From NCBI RefSeq assembly GCF_037893015.1, contig NC_133662.1:201759050-201823049 (forward strand): DNA of 64,000 nt. The letters are read 5' to 3'. The notes beneath the pieces are model-generated. The model did not search any database. It saw nothing but the letters and a program-made list of their open reading frames with translations, and was not told the DNA's origin. Every line of letters starts with the position of its first letter. Position 1 is the first letter of the stretch. The stretch comes from Macrotis lagotis. Its lineage: Eukaryota > Chordata > Mammalia > Peramelemorphia > Peramelidae. The translations under genes and the position numbers were made by a program. Positions 37,282-48,896 of the stretch are shown piece by piece.

Positions 37282-37372
37282 TGTTATTCCTCTGTTAAAA
37301 GAATCAGTTGGAATATTGATGCAGCGAACACCTCCATCGCTGGAAAGTTCTCTGCCTCAGTGTTATCAGAGG
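37282..37372 (+). CDS. SLC30A7: SLC30A7 coding exon, start of the cytosolic C-terminal domain
   Basis: This 91-bp exon has acceptor ttttccttag with a good pyrimidine tract and donor gtaagt. The first T completes the Ser codon begun at 6650, and 30 codons follow, from VIPLLKESVGILMQRTPPSL to SLPQCYQR. This region links TM6 to the cytosolic ferredoxin-like C-terminal domain that CDF proteins use for dimerisation. The phase 2 entry and phase 0 exit fit the neighbouring exons exactly. The exon lies 30.6 kb from the preceding one but has intact splice sites and no disruption. Confidence 0.96.
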
Positions 37373-37839
37373 GTAAGTTATAAAATTTCCAGATCTTTGC
37401 ATTTGTGAAGATCCAAACTCCTGAGGTTTTTAATGTGTTTGGTATTGACTTTTTGGTCAGCATGTGCTTGGGTATTATGGATTTTTTTTAAATTCCAAGA
37501 CTTTATTGTGACTGATAGCCATTTCTCAGAAAAAGTCAGAAAGTTTTTAAAAACAATTGCTAAGGAAAATGTGAAATGTGCCTTTGCTGTAGCTCTGAGT
37601 TTATCTCTAAATTTGAGTACTACATAATAGAAAGGTATAATATAAACATATCAAGAATATAAGCTCCTTAAGAGGTTGTCTTTTCAGGAGCTAGGCCATT
37701 GTCTAACCTAATGTTTGACCTAATAAACATTTGAACTGTTTATTATTTGAACTGTTTGCTTGTTGAATTGTGGATGTTGTCCTCAAATTTACTTAAAGAT
37801 TTTTCTCAAACTTAATACGTGCTTTTACTACTATCCTCT

Positions 37840-38065
37840 CTGGACAGCTAGCTAGAGTTCTGGGCCTGGAGTCAGGAAAACTGATCTTCCTAAGTTCAAA
37901 TCTGGCCTCAGACATTTCCTAGCTTTGTGAGCTTGGGTAAATCACCTAACTTACTTCCTCATCTGTAAAATGAGCTCCAGAAGGAAATGCAAACCACTCC
38001 ACTATTTTTGCCAAGAAAAACCCAAAGGGGACCAGTCACAAAAAGTTAGGATCTGAACAACTGTC
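37840..38065 (+). mobile_element. SINE with RTE/BovB-type tail
   Basis: The head is gttctgggcctggagtcagg and gttcaaatctggcctcagac. The tail is ccagaaggaaatgcaaacca, ctccactatttttgccaag, aaacccaaaggggaccag and gatctgaacaactg. Confidence 0.8.
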
Positions 38066-38224
38066 CACTCTAAATGTTTGATCTGAATAATGTTGATGCC
38101 AATTCTAAAAGGAAGTGACTGTTTGTGCATGAATAGAAAGAAAACATTGAAATTCCCTTTTCCTCAAAGGCAGAGTCAACCTTATTTTGTCTGTAACACT
38201 TTTCATGACCACAGTGTCATGAAA

Positions 38225-38445
38225 TCATATATTTAGAGTTTAGAATGCACTAGCACATCAGCTTATCTAGTTTATACTTTAGATGGCATCTAGTTTAATT
38301 CCTTCATTGTACATAGGAAGAAACTGAGGCCCAGAGAGGCCAAGTGAGTCCAGGTTTACACAGGTAGTAAATGATAGACAGTCTTTGAACCTGGCACCTT
38401 AGATTCAGAATCTGTCAGTCTTCACTACCACACTTGACTCATTGT
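38225..38445 (-). mobile_element. THER1/MIR SINE (antisense)
   Basis: catctagtttaattccttc, aagaaactgaggcccagag and agtccaggtttacacaggt. Confidence 0.7.
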
Positions 38446-38689
38446 AAGGTCCAAGTCATCTGCCTTCCAGAGCTTACGAAATGAATGATCATAAAGGGAG
38501 TATACTGATCTTTGAAGCAGCATGTGAGGGCTTCAACTTGGTTTCATAAATTTTACCTATCTCAGTAGAGGATAGAGGATGATACATTGATAACCTTATG
38601 TAGAAAAATCTTGGGGCTTCGGCAAATTGCAGTCTCAGTCTGAGTCAGTAATGTGATGAGGCTGTCCAAAAAGTAATTGTGATTTTAGT

Positions 38690-38890
38690 TTATGTTGGCA
38701 GAACCATATGTTTAGAACCAGGAGGGGTTTGAGAAATTCTTTAATCCCACTTCCTCAGTTTACAGCTGAAGTAATAGGCCCAGAATGTCACGTGACTTAG
38801 AACATTTACTTTTAGGCTGTGAGTAGGAGAGATTAGATTCCAGCATCACTGCTTTATTACTTAACACTGCTGTGTTATCTACTGTTGCTT
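38690..38890 (-). mobile_element. THER1/MIR SINE (antisense)
   Basis: cacttcctcagtttacagc, gtaataggcccagaatgtc and gattagattccagcatcact. Confidence 0.6.
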
Positions 38891-39234
38891 GTTACCTTAG
38901 TCACAATATTATTGGCCCATTCTAAACCCCAGGAATAACTGATCCTGTTGATTGTTCTTGTTGATCAGCTCCTTATTACTCTCACCTGGTCCCTTCTGGA
39001 TTCCTCTTGTTGATAGTCTATGAATTCTACTAAATTTCTATCTCATTGATTAATTATGTCTATTTTTTTTTGCAAAGTAAGAAAATTTATTTTAGTTAAA
39101 GGATGCTTGAGTTATTATTTTAATAAGGAACAAGAGATTGAGACTGTCTGTATGTCACTTGCTGTACCCTCTTTGTACTAAGATGATTATCTAACATTTA
39201 GTTATAACCTTAAATTAACTTGATAATTTTCTTT

Positions 39235-39870
39235 TTTTCTCCAGATTTAAATATTTATTTATTTATTTATTTTTTGGTTTTGCAGTTTTTCCCCTAATCT
39301 CGCTTTCCTCCCCCTACCCCCTACAGAAGGCAGTCTGATACTCTTTACATTGTTTCCATGGTATACTTTGACCAAAATTGAATGTGTTGAGAGAGAAATC
39401 ATATCCTTAAGGAAAAAAAAAATATAAGAGATAACAAAATTATATATTACATAAGATGAGTTATTTTAAATTTAAGGTAATAGGTTTGGTCTTTGTTTTA
39501 ACTCCACAATTCTTTCTTTGGATACAGCTAGTATTCTCCATCACAGATACCCTAAGATTGTCCCTGATTGTTGTATGATGAAATGAGCAAGTCCATTAAA
39601 GTTGATCATCACCCCCATGTTGCTGTTAGGGCGTACAATGTTCTTCTGGTTCTGCTTATCTTGCTCAGCATCAGTTCATACAAATCTTTCCAGGCTTCCC
39701 TGAATTCCCATCCCACCTGGTTTCTAATAGAACAGTAGTGTTCCATAACATACATATACCACAATTTCTTCAGCCATTCCGCACATGATGGACATTCGCT
39801 TGATTTCTAATTCTTTGCCACCACAAACAGAGCTGCTATGAATATTTTTGTACAAATTAATCATGTCTAT
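39235..39870 (-). mobile_element. L1 LINE 3' end (antisense)
   Basis: Reverse complement of the same L1 tail seen at 681-1600. Going right it shows the 3'UTR (ccctacagaaggcagtctga, ttgtttccatggtatac), then cagcatcagttcatacaaat, accacaatttcttcagccat, caaacagagctgctatgaat and atttttgtacaaa, where it is 5'-truncated. Confidence 0.85.
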
Positions 39871-40214
39871 ATTAATTGTTCCCAGGAAAATATGTTCAGA
39901 ATAATGAGGGGTATACATTTATAAATGATAAAGCTAAAACTAGCACAGTCAGTTATTTCTAAATCCTATTGAGACCCATGCTTCTTGGGCCTATGCCATT
40001 CACCCCCATTTCTGTGGGTCCATTTTCTTAGTCCCTTAATTACCATAACAGCACTGATACATGTTTTCTGGGGGGAAAAAGTATGTACATATATCTCAAA
40101 TGATGAACAAGATGGTGAGCAGACTATGTGGCTGTCTGCTTTCAGAGAAAGAAGGCAAATGACCTAGTATTCATGGTACTAGTTTACTCTATTCTTGTTT
40201 AAGATTATATTATC

Positions 40215-40335
40215 ATTTAATTTCTTTGGGCTTTAGTTTCCTCATCTGTAGTATAGTACTTGTCCTACTTATCTAAGGAATGCATTGAAGACCAAATGAA
40301 TGAAACTGTATAATTGAAGATGTTTTATGGGAGTG
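40215..40335 (+). mobile_element. MIR fragment
   Basis: gctttagtttcctcatctgt then a diverged 3' end. Confidence 0.55.
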
Positions 40336-40527
40336 AAAACAACTTTAATTTAGACCCAGTCCCAGTGAGATGGTTAGCCAAACACTAACTGCAAGAAATT
40401 GAAAAAAAACTAATATCAATTTAAATCACTTTGAACAAACCATTGTTATTTATTATGAGCAAGGCTTTCTGTTAGATGCTATGAATTTAAAGGTTTTCTG
40501 CTCTTGAGGATTACTAAAAATAGTTGG

Positions 40528-40621
40528 CTTTTTTTTTTTTAGATTTTTGCAAGGCAATGGAGTGAAGTGGCTTGCCCAAGGCCACATGGCTAGGTAATTA
40601 TTAAGTGTCTGAGGCCAGATT
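40528..40621 (-). mobile_element. WSINE1-like SINE, 5'-truncated
   Basis: Antisense copy with tail and 3' half only, stopping at gtctgaggccagatt. The flanking 8-bp repeat atagttgg (40520-40527 and 40622-40629) shows that it was truncated at insertion, as in LINE-driven retrotransposition. Confidence 0.9.
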
Positions 40622-41100
40622 ATAGTTGGTGATTCTTGAAAGCATTGTATGCTTAGTAAGACTTACTTCCTAATTTATTGAGGTGGTCAGAATAATACTT
40701 TGTATTATCATTGTGGTATAGTGGATGGAAGTCTCAAATCAAGATGGCTTTAAGGAAAAATCAGTTTGAGATAAAACTATTTTCTATAGATCATATGGGT
40801 AACCTGGGCATTCAAGATTTGTCATAATTAATATTTAATGTAACTTAGTATATATCTTTGTCTTGCTCTCTTCATAAAGCAGTACAAAATATTTTTCATG
40901 TTTTGGCCAGAGAAACAAAGGTATTCTTAATAATGGATAAATTTTAGTATTATTATAGTCCTCTTTTGAAACTGACTAAATGTGATTTATGCAATACCAT
41001 TCCATTTATATTTCATTTTAGAATATTATATATATTTTCTGATGGAGTATAGCAATTTCTGCATAGTTGATAATGATCATATCTACATTTTGTTTTCTAG

Positions 41101-41250
41101 GTTCTACAGTTGCAAGGAGTTTATCATTTACAAGAGCAGCATTTTTGGACTCTTTGTACTGATGTTTATGTTGGGACCTTGAAATTAGTAATAGCACCTG
41201 ATGCTGATTCAAGGTGGATTTTAAGCCAAACTCACAATATTTTTACTCAG
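41101..41250 (+). CDS. SLC30A7: SLC30A7 coding exon, core of the C-terminal domain
   Basis: This 150-bp exon is exactly 50 codons in phase 0, with acceptor tgttttctag and donor gtgtgg. It reads VLQLQGVYHLQEQHFWTLCT, then the segment with DVYVGTLKLVIAPDAD and ends WILSQTHNIFTQ. The alternating beta-strand pattern and the helix at the end fit the ferredoxin-like dimerisation domain of CDF transporters. Compared with the human protein as I recall it, I see a few substitutions such as Ser to Thr in LCT and Ala to Ser in ADSR, and no frame damage. The donor gtgtgg is weaker than the others but still GT. Confidence 0.96.
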
Positions 41251-41509
41251 GTGTGGCTTTTCTTCATCTTACTTTTGGTAGAATCTTGAAATATTTTTAT
41301 TTTTTTTGCATATATATCAGTTTAATGTTATATATTTTTTCTAACCCAGATGTTGATTGCGGGGGATTCTATATAGTTTATACTTTGTAGAAAGTTTTTT
41401 AATTCTTAAATTTGTGTAATCAAGGAAATTCTATTATGAAAATTCATTTTCCAAGCACAGATAAGGAAAAAATGAACCTTTTAAAATAGATGAATGTGAG
41501 GCAGCCCTA

Positions 41510-41640
41510 GTGTATTAATTAGAATGCTGAATTTGGATTGAGTTCAGAGTCTTTCTGACACTTGGTAGGTTCATGGTCATTGGACCAATTGTTTAAGTTC
41601 TTTATCCTCAGTTTATTAATGTACTAAATGGTGGTAGTTT
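41510..41640 (+). mobile_element. MIR fragment
   Basis: gaatgctgaatttggattga, ggaccaattgtttaagtt and tcctcagtttattaatg. It lies in the SLC30A7 intron. Confidence 0.5.
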
Positions 41641-41649
41641 CTTAAATTT

Positions 41650-42190
41650 GTCATCTTTTATTTTTTAACACTCTTACACCTGCCATTATTCAGTCTATTA
41701 TAAAATCTTGTGGATTTTTCCTTCGCAAGATCTCTTTTATCCTGGTTACAGGCCCTGTGATTTTATATGTGAACTATTGCTAAAACCTTCTGGATGGTCT
41801 CTCTGCCTCAAGTTTCTCCCTTTTCCACACTATCTTCTACTTACTTACCAAATTCATCTTCCTAAACTACAAATCTATGTCACCCTGTCCTTCCCCAAAC
41901 TGATTAAACTCCATATTACCTTCAAAAGCAAATATAAAATTTCTCTATGAGTTTTTAAATTCTTCACAACCTGGCCCCTTCCTACTTTTGCAGTCTTTTT
42001 ATATTTTCCTCTCCATCTTCTGATTCCAAGCCTTTTCACTTACTGTGAAATTCTCTGCTTGTGAATTCTGTGCTAGAATTATGTTTTTCTTCACCCAGTC
42101 TGTCTTTAGGCTTCACTGGCTTTCTTTAAATCTCAGCTAAAGTCCTACCTTCCGGAAGGTCTTTTCTGATTCTTCTTAATACCATTATCT
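41650..42190. mobile_element. L2-like LINE relic
   Basis: Pyrimidine-rich L2 pattern: cttcacaacctggccccttc, gattccaagccttttcac, ctcagctaaagtcctacctt and aggtcttttctgattct. It may continue at about 42420-42740 (gtttccccagcacttact, gtagttcaagaac). Confidence 0.55.
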
Positions 42191-42215
42191 TCTCTTTAAG
42201 GTTATCTTTCTTTTA

Positions 42216-42218
<3 letters not shown>

Positions 42219-42260
<42 letters not shown>

Positions 42261-42268
42261 CATATATA

Positions 42269-42327
<59 letters not shown>
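42219..42327. repeat. Compound (TG)n - (TA)n microsatellite
   Basis: About 20 TG units, a mixed linker, a short TG block and about 23 TA units. Confidence 0.98.
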
Positions 42328-42329
<2 letters not shown>

Positions 42330-43119
42330 TGTAAAGAAATGGTTTGAATGTTGTAGTCCTCCACTAGAATGACAGCTTCTTGAGAACAAATGTTGGTTTT
42401 GCCCTTCTTTGTTTCCCCAGCACTTACTCTGTTAATACATGAGTAAGAAACTCTCCCCATCTCTAGGACACTTATGCCTCTCACTGTTGGCAACATGAGC
42501 CACTTGCCAGGGAGCTGGCCAACAAGACTTGGTTTGATACTCTTTTGGGGTGTGCTGTAATTACCTGGACAGGTGTGATCTTTGATAATCGTCCCATATG
42601 ACACCCATTTCCTGTCTCTGCTTTGGCCATTCCCTTGTATTTCTTCCTTAACTCTGCTCTGTTCAAGACCCTCTTTTCCTTTAAATGTAGTTCAAGAACT
42701 TTTTTCTATGTTAAAATTTTTCCTCCTCAAACTACCATGAATTGAATTACCTACTTTGACTGTGTGCATATTCTCTTCCAAAATATTATTCCCTTTCATT
42801 TATATTTATGCAAGTAAATACATATGCATACATATAGTGCTGTATATATTATCTCCCTTATTAGAATGTAAGCTCTTTATAAGGATGAATAGTTTCATTG
42901 TTTGTGCTCAGTTCCCTAGAACTTTGCAGTTGATTTGTTGCTTGATTAGGCTTACCTGGGGGTCCATAAAGCTGATTTTGCTCCTCTTAAGGGTTGTCCG
43001 GTAGAGAGAGGTGGGGAAGCAGTAATGGACAGTGGTCCTTATTTATATTTTAAAAACTATTACATGTTGCAAGCATAGAAGGATCTTTTTTTTTAAGTGT
43101 GATTAAAAAGTATTTACCT

Positions 43120-43335
43120 GATCAGTCGGCCCATAGACATTGTGCTAAATATTGAAGCTTCAAAAAAAGACAAAAGGTCATCTCCCTTTGAGGAGCTCAC
43201 AACCTAATATGGGAGCAAATATGTACAAACAAGTGATATACAGAATAATTAACAAAGGAAAAGAATTTTCCAGGATACTGGAAAGAGAGGTTATCCAGGT
43301 CCTTCCAGGTGATTTACCTGTCAGTGAGGTGGTTC
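43120..43335. mobile_element. L2-like LINE relic
   Basis: gacattgtgctaaatattga, ctttgaggagctcacaacct and gatactggaaagagaggtt. Confidence 0.5.
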
Positions 43336-43339
43336 TGAC

Positions 43340-43560
43340 CTAGTCAGGAAAACCTGGATGTTGGTTATATGACCTTGGACAAGTCACTTCACTTTGTCTC
43401 ATTTTTCTCAACTGTAAAATGGGAATAAAGGCATCAATTTCCTGGGGTTGTTGTAAGGATTAGAGATATTTATAAAACACACAGTGCCTGCCTTAACATA
43501 AGTGCCATGTAAATGCTAGTATTATTGTTTCTGTTATCATGATTATTATTGTTATTAGGT
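43340..43560 (+). mobile_element. MIR SINE
   Basis: atgaccttggacaagtcact, caactgtaaaatgggaata, cctggggttgttgtaagga, acacacagtgcctgcctt and catgtaaatgctagtattat, a nearly complete MIR order. Confidence 0.8.
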
Positions 43561-44003
43561 ACCAGTATGCAGTAAACAGACAATTTACCCATAAGAATGA
43601 GAGAAAACTGATATTTCCTACAGCAATTATTGGGGACAAGAGGAATTTTATGGTGACATGCAAAGAATGCACAATGGTTATCTTTTGTCAGTACCTGCAG
43701 GTTTTATAAGTAATGCATATTTCAGGTTGATGTTCCTCTTAGAAAAGAAGGTAAAGCAAAAGAAGTTAGGACAAGATAACTAGATCAAAGGATCATCTGC
43801 AAAGACATGATAAATTCAGTTTATGAGAGCTGATCCTATCAGATTACTTATATAGGATCCTAGTCTAAGCCTGTAGACAGGTGAGCAGGAATCTTCTCTT
43901 GGGATATATAGAACATATGCAGAAGTAGGATTTTACTTATTGCTTTGTAAATTATTACTGTCATAATCTATTTTCCAATAATTTTGTCTTTTGCAATTTT
44001 CAG

Positions 44004-44051
44004 GCTGGAGTAAGACAACTTTATGTACAGATTGACTTTGCTGCCATGTAG
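44004..44051 (+). CDS. SLC30A7: SLC30A7 last coding exon and stop
   Basis: After acceptor caattttcag, 15 codons (AGVRQLYVQIDFAAM) and a TAG stop at 44049-44051 complete ZnT7. The final residues QIDFAAM agree with the human C terminus as I recall it. The five exons in the window total 476 bp and encode the last 158 residues of a protein that is about 376 residues in human. The exon continues into the 3'UTR. Confidence 0.97.
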   Translation, partial: AGVRQLYVQIDFAAM

Positions 44052-44763
44052 TGAATCATCAGAAATTGTGCTCTTTGGACCAAAGTTTTCCGGTACTGTA
44101 CAATCTAAAACATGTCATCATCTTTTATAAAATAGAGCCATCACCACTACAGCAACTCAAGATGAAGAAGACCCAAGTAGACACATCTTTTAATGGTCTA
44201 ATGGAGGAGTTCTCTTCTAAGGAGCCAAAATTAAAAGGATCCAACCTGGACTTTTGGTCTTGTTTTTGTGTCCTCTCTTTCCAAACCATTTTCTTTTAAA
44301 GGTTTCTTTTTCCCTTCTTTTCTACTATCATATCTTGATTTCAGTAGAAATCAGATTATGGGCCTGTGATCATTGGTAATGTCTTCTCTGAAGCTACTGA
44401 ATCCACAGCTCTTTCCCCACAAACCAGTGTTATTAGAAAAGAAAAAAAGTTTTAAAAAGAAATCTGTTTTGTATGTAATGTCACATTGTTGACATTCTTC
44501 AATATAATCATATGTTTGTAAAATTGTTTGTACTTTGCAAACTTAATGAACCAAACCATATTGGGTTTTCAAAGTGCCTTTGCTTCAGAAAATATATTTG
44601 CCAGCACAGAAATGTAATGTCAGGGGGTTTAATTTTTTTTTATGGGCATACTATAACTTGTACAAATAAGACTTGCTACTGATGTATACTAAATTTATTT
44701 TTTGTGTACTTCAAGCATAGTTTTATTGTATAAAATTTCCCTTTCATTGTTTTATCTTGTCAA

Positions 44764-44769
44764 AATAAA
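44764..44769 (+). terminator. SLC30A7: Proximal poly(A) signal AATAAA of SLC30A7
   Basis: AATAAA lies 713 bp after the stop codon within an A/T-rich stretch, followed by a T-run (acttttttaaaa) that could act as the downstream element. A second AATAAA lies at 44974-44979. It is probably used for a short isoform; this is inferred from sequence only. Confidence 0.5.
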
Positions 44770-46850
44770 AAGGTATATTACTTTTTTAAAAAAATTCATT
44801 ATCACATAAATTACTCTTGGATTATTTTCAAAGGTTTGCAGATACATCTGTTGAACAAATGGCTGTTTTGGTTTAATTAAACATCTGCTAGTTTCCAAAT
44901 GATTTTAGTCAAAACTGCTCTCTTTATGGGAAGCGGTCCTAAATTACCCATTGCAATTTTTATGGAGTTTGTAAATAAATGAAGAGAAAGGGTTCTGACT
45001 TCTGAAAAAAAGTTGATGATTTATGTTTTTCTTTTCATTTTTCAAATGCTGATATTTTGATAGCTTTGTTTTTTTTTTTGTGTAAAGCTTTGCATCTGTA
45101 AAATTGCTTTCAAGAACCCCCCTTGAAGCTTGAATATAATGGATTTAGTTGATCTATTGCTAGTTTCCTAAATGGAAGTGAGGAAATCCTGAGACTAAAC
45201 CAACCACAGGAGGGAGTTTTGCATTCTACCTAACACAGACATCTTAAGCAGAGGTGAAGACAAGGCACTCATAGATCTAATTTGAGAGGATGAGCATTGA
45301 TACAGGTAAAGAAATATTGAAATGGATAAATCATTTCATGTTAAAAATTGAAATAGAAAATCTAAAAGAAGAAAATGAATGTTTGAAAATATTAGTGAAT
45401 AGCAAGTTTTAAATTTTCCTTTGGGAATGAAAAAATATATTCATTTTTTACTATAGTATAATTTGATCATCTAACTTCCATATCTCTGACCTACAACCTT
45501 AAGAAGTGAGCATTTATGTTGCATCAAATACGTCAGTGGTTTCCACATAAGGAAAAGAAAGCAAGTAATAGATTATGATTAAGAAAATTGTCTATGCATA
45601 CATCCATATGGACTATATTAAGGATTTATTGCTGCTGATTGGTATGAAGTACACATATAAATATTCTTTCCTTGTAAATTAAATAGTAGTTTCAGAGCTA
45701 TAAGACTTGCTAGACAAAATTGTTAAACTGAAGAATCAATGCAATTGTAATCAGTGTAATTGAAATAATTATTGGAGTCTTTTAAAGGGGTGAGGAAAAG
45801 ACATGTATTCCCATGATCCTGCTGCTTTTTACTTGACAAGTATGATTAGTCTTTTCTAATCTTTCAACCACTATTAAGCCTGTGAAACTGATTTATCCCT
45901 TAAGCTTATCACACAAATAATGTTCATATTATAGGAAAATGACAGAATTAGTATGCCTGAGAGATCCTGGAGTTTTAGACTTAAGACAATTGAATATGAA
46001 TTTCCAATATGGAGAATGAGTTTTCTATAAGTAAGGACATGCATGATTGTGATGTGGTTTTTGAAGAAGCGCCAGGTGCTCATTCTTGTGGTCTTTATGT
46101 ACACTCTGCTGTTTAGCAGAAAGAAGGATTTTTACAGATACTAATCTGAACCACTCCTTACTTTTTAATGAAGAAAAACCTGCTTCTCTTTATAAAATTG
46201 TATTCACAGTGCACCCTAAGAAGTTGCATGGGTATTACACATTTTCCATTTGATGACAATTTAGAGCTACTGGATTAATAAACAGAATTCTTATTATTGC
46301 TTCTACATTGAGAGTAGGAGCTTCAGTCACAATACTGCTATAAATCATTTCTACATTTAGTTAAAATGAATGTATATATAGTATTAAAAGCATAGTAAAA
46401 GACAACCATCTTATTCTTTCCAGCATTCCTGGTGAAGGTGTGTTACTTCAGATTATTTTGCCAAGAAATAATTAATCTGATTGTTATTAATCTTCTCTTT
46501 TAGAGAAAAGATTAGTAATTGTTGTTGAGTTATAGAACTTCTGTGGTTTTCCAAAAATAGGTTTTTTTGTAAAACTGAGACTTTTGCTAATACTTCATAA
46601 AATAAAGCATTCACTGAAAAAATTTTTGTATTGCTAAGGGAACATTTACCTTGCAATGGAACTCTCTTCCTAAATAAATTTATGTATCCTTTTTTATCAG
46701 AATGGTGTCATTGAAGATGAAGCATTTAACATATCCAACTTCCTGCTTTTGCTAACCCTCAAATGCAGATTATTGTCTAGTCTGTCTGTTATCTTGAAGT
46801 AGGCAAACCCTCAGACTCTCTTGAGTGGAACAGACCACAGCACTCTGGGA

Positions 46851-46851
46851 G

Positions 46852-46882
<31 letters not shown>
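46851..46882. repeat. (TA)n microsatellite
   Basis: TA tract with one C interruption in the SLC30A7 3'UTR region. Confidence 0.95.
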
Positions 46883-47104
46883 GGCAGTGAGATTATATAA
46901 GAGTATTTGGCATTCTTATGTTAAGCTGGTGTGGTCTCATTTGGCGCACTATGTCTTCTCTTGTGTCCTGAAGGTTCTTCATATTCTTCATAAAACAAGC
47001 TTTGCTAAGTACCATGAGGGTTTTTAATTGCAGAATCATAGAAAACCACTATATTTTTAAGCAAATGGGGTGGGAAGACAACATATTGAGGAAACGAACT
47101 ATTT

Positions 47105-47235
47105 CTTACAAAACTGAAAGAGATTACAGAACTGAAAGAGATCATAGAAATCTAGAGATTTTACATGTGAGAACAGGGCAGAGAGGTAAAACTACTTCCC
47201 CGAAGTCTTACAGCTATTAGTGGCAAGTCTACAGT
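47105..47235 (-). mobile_element. THER1-like SINE fragment (antisense)
   Basis: gagatcatagaaatctaga, agaacagggcagagaggtaa and tcttacagctattagtgg. A short internal duplication of gaactgaaagagat occurs at its left end. Confidence 0.55.
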
Positions 47236-47649
47236 CTTATAATGGGCTGACCATTCTAAATCATTTTATAAATGGAAAAACTTATTTTCCCCAATTTGTA
47301 ATCTAATTCATAGTATATCAGAACAATTTCGTGAAATTTAACTGTATCAAACTATTAAATTAATTTTGCTCTTTGGATTCCTTTTTTTTTTTACTAGAGG
47401 ATCTTTTTAATTAGATTAATGCTTAATACTCTAACATGAAATTTTTTTAGCCCCTTTTTTTAACCTAAGGGTTTTAAAACATAAACAGAAGCTGATGGAA
47501 TGTCTACATAAGATAATTTCCCTTGGAAAATGTTTGTTTTCACTTCAAAGCTAAAACAAGATTTTTACTTGTTCCAGTTTTTTAAATTCTGGAGCTTTAG
47601 AAAATAGAAGGGTAACTCAAAAGATGATCTCATTTTAGCTTTACTGATA

Positions 47650-47795
47650 TAGATTGACAGTTGGGAGGGAACTTAGACATCATTTAAATTAACCTCTTTC
47701 CTATATATAAAGAAACAGAACCCTGGAAAGGTTAAGGGCCACCACCACCATAGTCATTCAGCTAATAGGAAGCAAAGCTAGGATATTCTTCATGG
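47650..47795 (-). mobile_element. THER1-like SINE fragment (antisense)
   Basis: gggagggaacttagacatc, aagaaacagaaccctggaaa and cattcagctaataggaagc. Confidence 0.6.
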
Positions 47796-48252
47796 AAGAT
47801 ATAGATGTTGTGCCGGCATGTGCATTTGGATCTCTCAGAAACTGGAGTGATTATAGATGGCTTTTTCTAGCAAGAAGAGACATCATTTTTAGAATTTTTT
47901 TCCCAATTCTTCCTTGCTTTAAGATTTTAAAATTTGATCCCTGAGTGCCTTCAAAATCATGGGTGTTTATTTTGTTAGCTCTAGTGGCTCTCCCTGATTT
48001 ACATGAAGTGCCATTTCCATTTCTGTCCATAACTACCAAATGTGGTTGTTTTATTGTCATGGATGATGTGAATAGAAGCAGTGATAAATCTGTTGCATAT
48101 CCATGTGTTGTTCTCACAATTTTACATGTAAATGCTCTTGGGATAATTTGGTCCATTTTCCTCTATTTTGTGAGGCAATACACCTCATGAATATCTGCTA
48201 ATCCTCATTCTCCATGTTTTGCAAAATGAATTTCACTCTAAATTGACCTGTA

Positions 48253-48412
48253 CATTTTTATTTTTAGGTTTTTGCAAGACAAAAGGGGTTAAGTGGCTTG
48301 TCCAAGGCCACACAGCTAGGTAATTATTGTTAAGTGTCTGAGGCCGCATTTGAACTCAGGTACTCCTGACTCCAGGTCCGGTGCTCTATCCACTGTGCCA
48401 CCTAGCTGCCCC
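48253..48412 (-). mobile_element. WSINE1-like SINE in the SLC30A7 3'UTR region
   Basis: Antisense full-length copy flanked by gacctgta at 48245-48252 and 48413-48420. Confidence 0.95.
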
Positions 48413-48707
48413 GACCTGTAGCTTTTATGGCCTGTCTGCTTTGCCTTGAAACTTTCTTTCAATAAAAGTATTTTAAATTCACAGAGAATTTATTTTAAAA
48501 CAGCCTGGAAAGTTAAGTGATTCAGATTTTTCCTATCACAGCAACATAAAAAATTATGAATTATTAGGTAGCTAATTTTTTTGCACAGACTGATCTAAAT
48601 GTATTTCTTGATTGTGTTTAAAAATATTCAGTGCTCATTGTAGACAGATTGCCTTTGGCCATGTTTTCATCAGGCCATTAAAAAATTCACTAATTGCAAA
48701 GCCATTT

Positions 48708-48819
48708 GATCCCAGAAACTGTGAACAATATTAGCATTTTATAAATTTATAATGCAAAAATTTTGAATTTTGAGAACAAATTTCATCTGCATGATCCCAG
48801 GAACTGTGAAAAATATTAG

Positions 48820-48866
<47 letters not shown>

Positions 48867-48896
48867 GCCAAATTTTAAATTTGCATCCATCTGCAT
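48708..48896. repeat. Tandem duplication of an 85-bp unit with (TA)n growth in copy 2
   Basis: 48708-48792 and 48793-48896 share gatccca.gaactgtga, aatattagcattttata, taatgc, aaattt and catctgcat. Copy 2 carries a (TA)n tract at about 48826-48864 where copy 1 has only tttataaatttataatg. Confidence 0.92.

Noticed and set aside
42185..42604. 139-codon frame on the - strand
   Set aside because: Much of it is translation of the (TG)n(TA)n microsatellite and an L2-like relic.
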